Shown here: positions 6,083 through 6,174 of the stretch, in pieces
How the letters are laid out: the number at the start of each line of letters is the position of its first letter
Numbering within the stretch: the first letter of the stretch is position 1
From: an uncultured Lentisphaeria bacterium
GTDB lineage: Bacteria > Verrucomicrobiota > Lentisphaeria > JABSQK01 > CAJWLW01
Direction: 5' to 3'
Length of the DNA: 6,174 nt
Assembly: GCA_913042885.1 (NCBI GenBank)
Contig: CAJWLW010000294.1
Coordinates: forward strand, 1-6,174
The notes under the pieces: model-generated
What the model was told of the DNA's origin: nothing
Databases searched by the model: none
Seen by the model: only the letters and a program-made list of their open reading frames with translations
Made by a program: the position numbers and the translations under genes

Positions 6083-6174
6083 CTATGCCGATTCTGTGCG
6101 CTCCAACAGGGCGTCGATTTCCTTCATCTCACCGTCGTTCAGCGGCCCGAATGACATGGCTCCGGCGTTGTCTT
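6083..6174 (-). CDS. C-terminal end of a probable aldo/keto reductase (partial, cut by window edge)
   Basis: The minus strand carries 29 sense codons ending in TAG (6085-6083); the gene begins beyond the right edge. The visible end reads DNAGAMSFGPLNDGEMKEID followed by ALLERTESA. The GPL-x-x-x-EM-x-x-ID-x-LL pattern, preceded by an Asn-Ala segment, is what usually closes NAD(P)H-dependent aldo/keto reductases, where it forms the last helix after the cofactor-binding loop. No catalytic residue falls inside the window, so the identification rests on this tail alone. Its stop lies only 7 bp from the end of the PhyH remnant on the other strand, so whatever removed the end of that gene joined it to this one's 3' side. 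Alternatives are another helical C-terminus of similar pattern. Confidence 0.5.
   Translation of the reverse strand, partial: DNAGAMSFGPLNDGEMKEIDALLERTESA

Overview
The window looks like a piece of a PVC-superphylum chromosome, most likely Lentisphaerota or a close relative. The main pointer is a stand-alone prepilin-like protein with the FTLIELLVVI start, the C-x-SNLK motif and the late VDGH motif, a type these genomes encode in large numbers. DUF4838 enzymes, oligogalacturonate-lyase-like propellers and PhyH proteins of the SxFFCK...WHQD type are also common there. Coding DNA is GC-rich with GC-rich third positions. This taxonomic call is an inference from protein style; there is no rRNA or other marker gene.

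Layout from left to right. Bases 1-110 hold two intrinsic terminators back to back: a plus-strand one closing a gene to the left of the window, and a minus-strand one serving the first gene here. At 233-1018 (minus) lies a JmjC/cupin_8-type Fe(II)/2-oxoglutarate oxygenase whose iron triad and co-substrate lysine are intact and spaced as in FIH. A 182-bp divergent region separates it from a prepilin-like gene at 1201-2025 (plus). That gene runs tail to tail into a minus-strand pair, and the two stop codons share one TTAA palindrome. The pair is a secreted DUF4838 protein (3230-5620, upstream) followed after 38 bp by a cytoplasmic oligogalacturonate-lyase-like beta-propeller (2022-3191). Beyond the DUF4838 promoter region is a decayed plus-strand phytanoyl-CoA dioxygenase (PhyH) fragment (5743-6075). 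The right edge carries the last 29 codons of a minus-strand gene that resembles the C-terminus of an aldo/keto reductase.

The two long minus-strand genes are best read as a small operon for sugar-acid-containing polysaccharide. The DUF4838 protein has a signal peptide and domains related to alpha-glucuronidases, so it would act outside the cytoplasm. The propeller has no export signal and would act inside. The metal-binding triad expected of true oligogalacturonate lyases appears replaced in the propeller, so its chemistry is open. The prepilin gene is the sort of surface or pseudopilin-like protein that often sits beside such hydrolases in this group. The flanking oxygenase and the broken PhyH gene show no evident functional link to the operon. 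I see no CRISPR array, transposase, RNA gene or defence system. The most unusual items are the PhyH pseudogene, the propeller's substituted metal site and the prepilin's non-glycine cleavage site.
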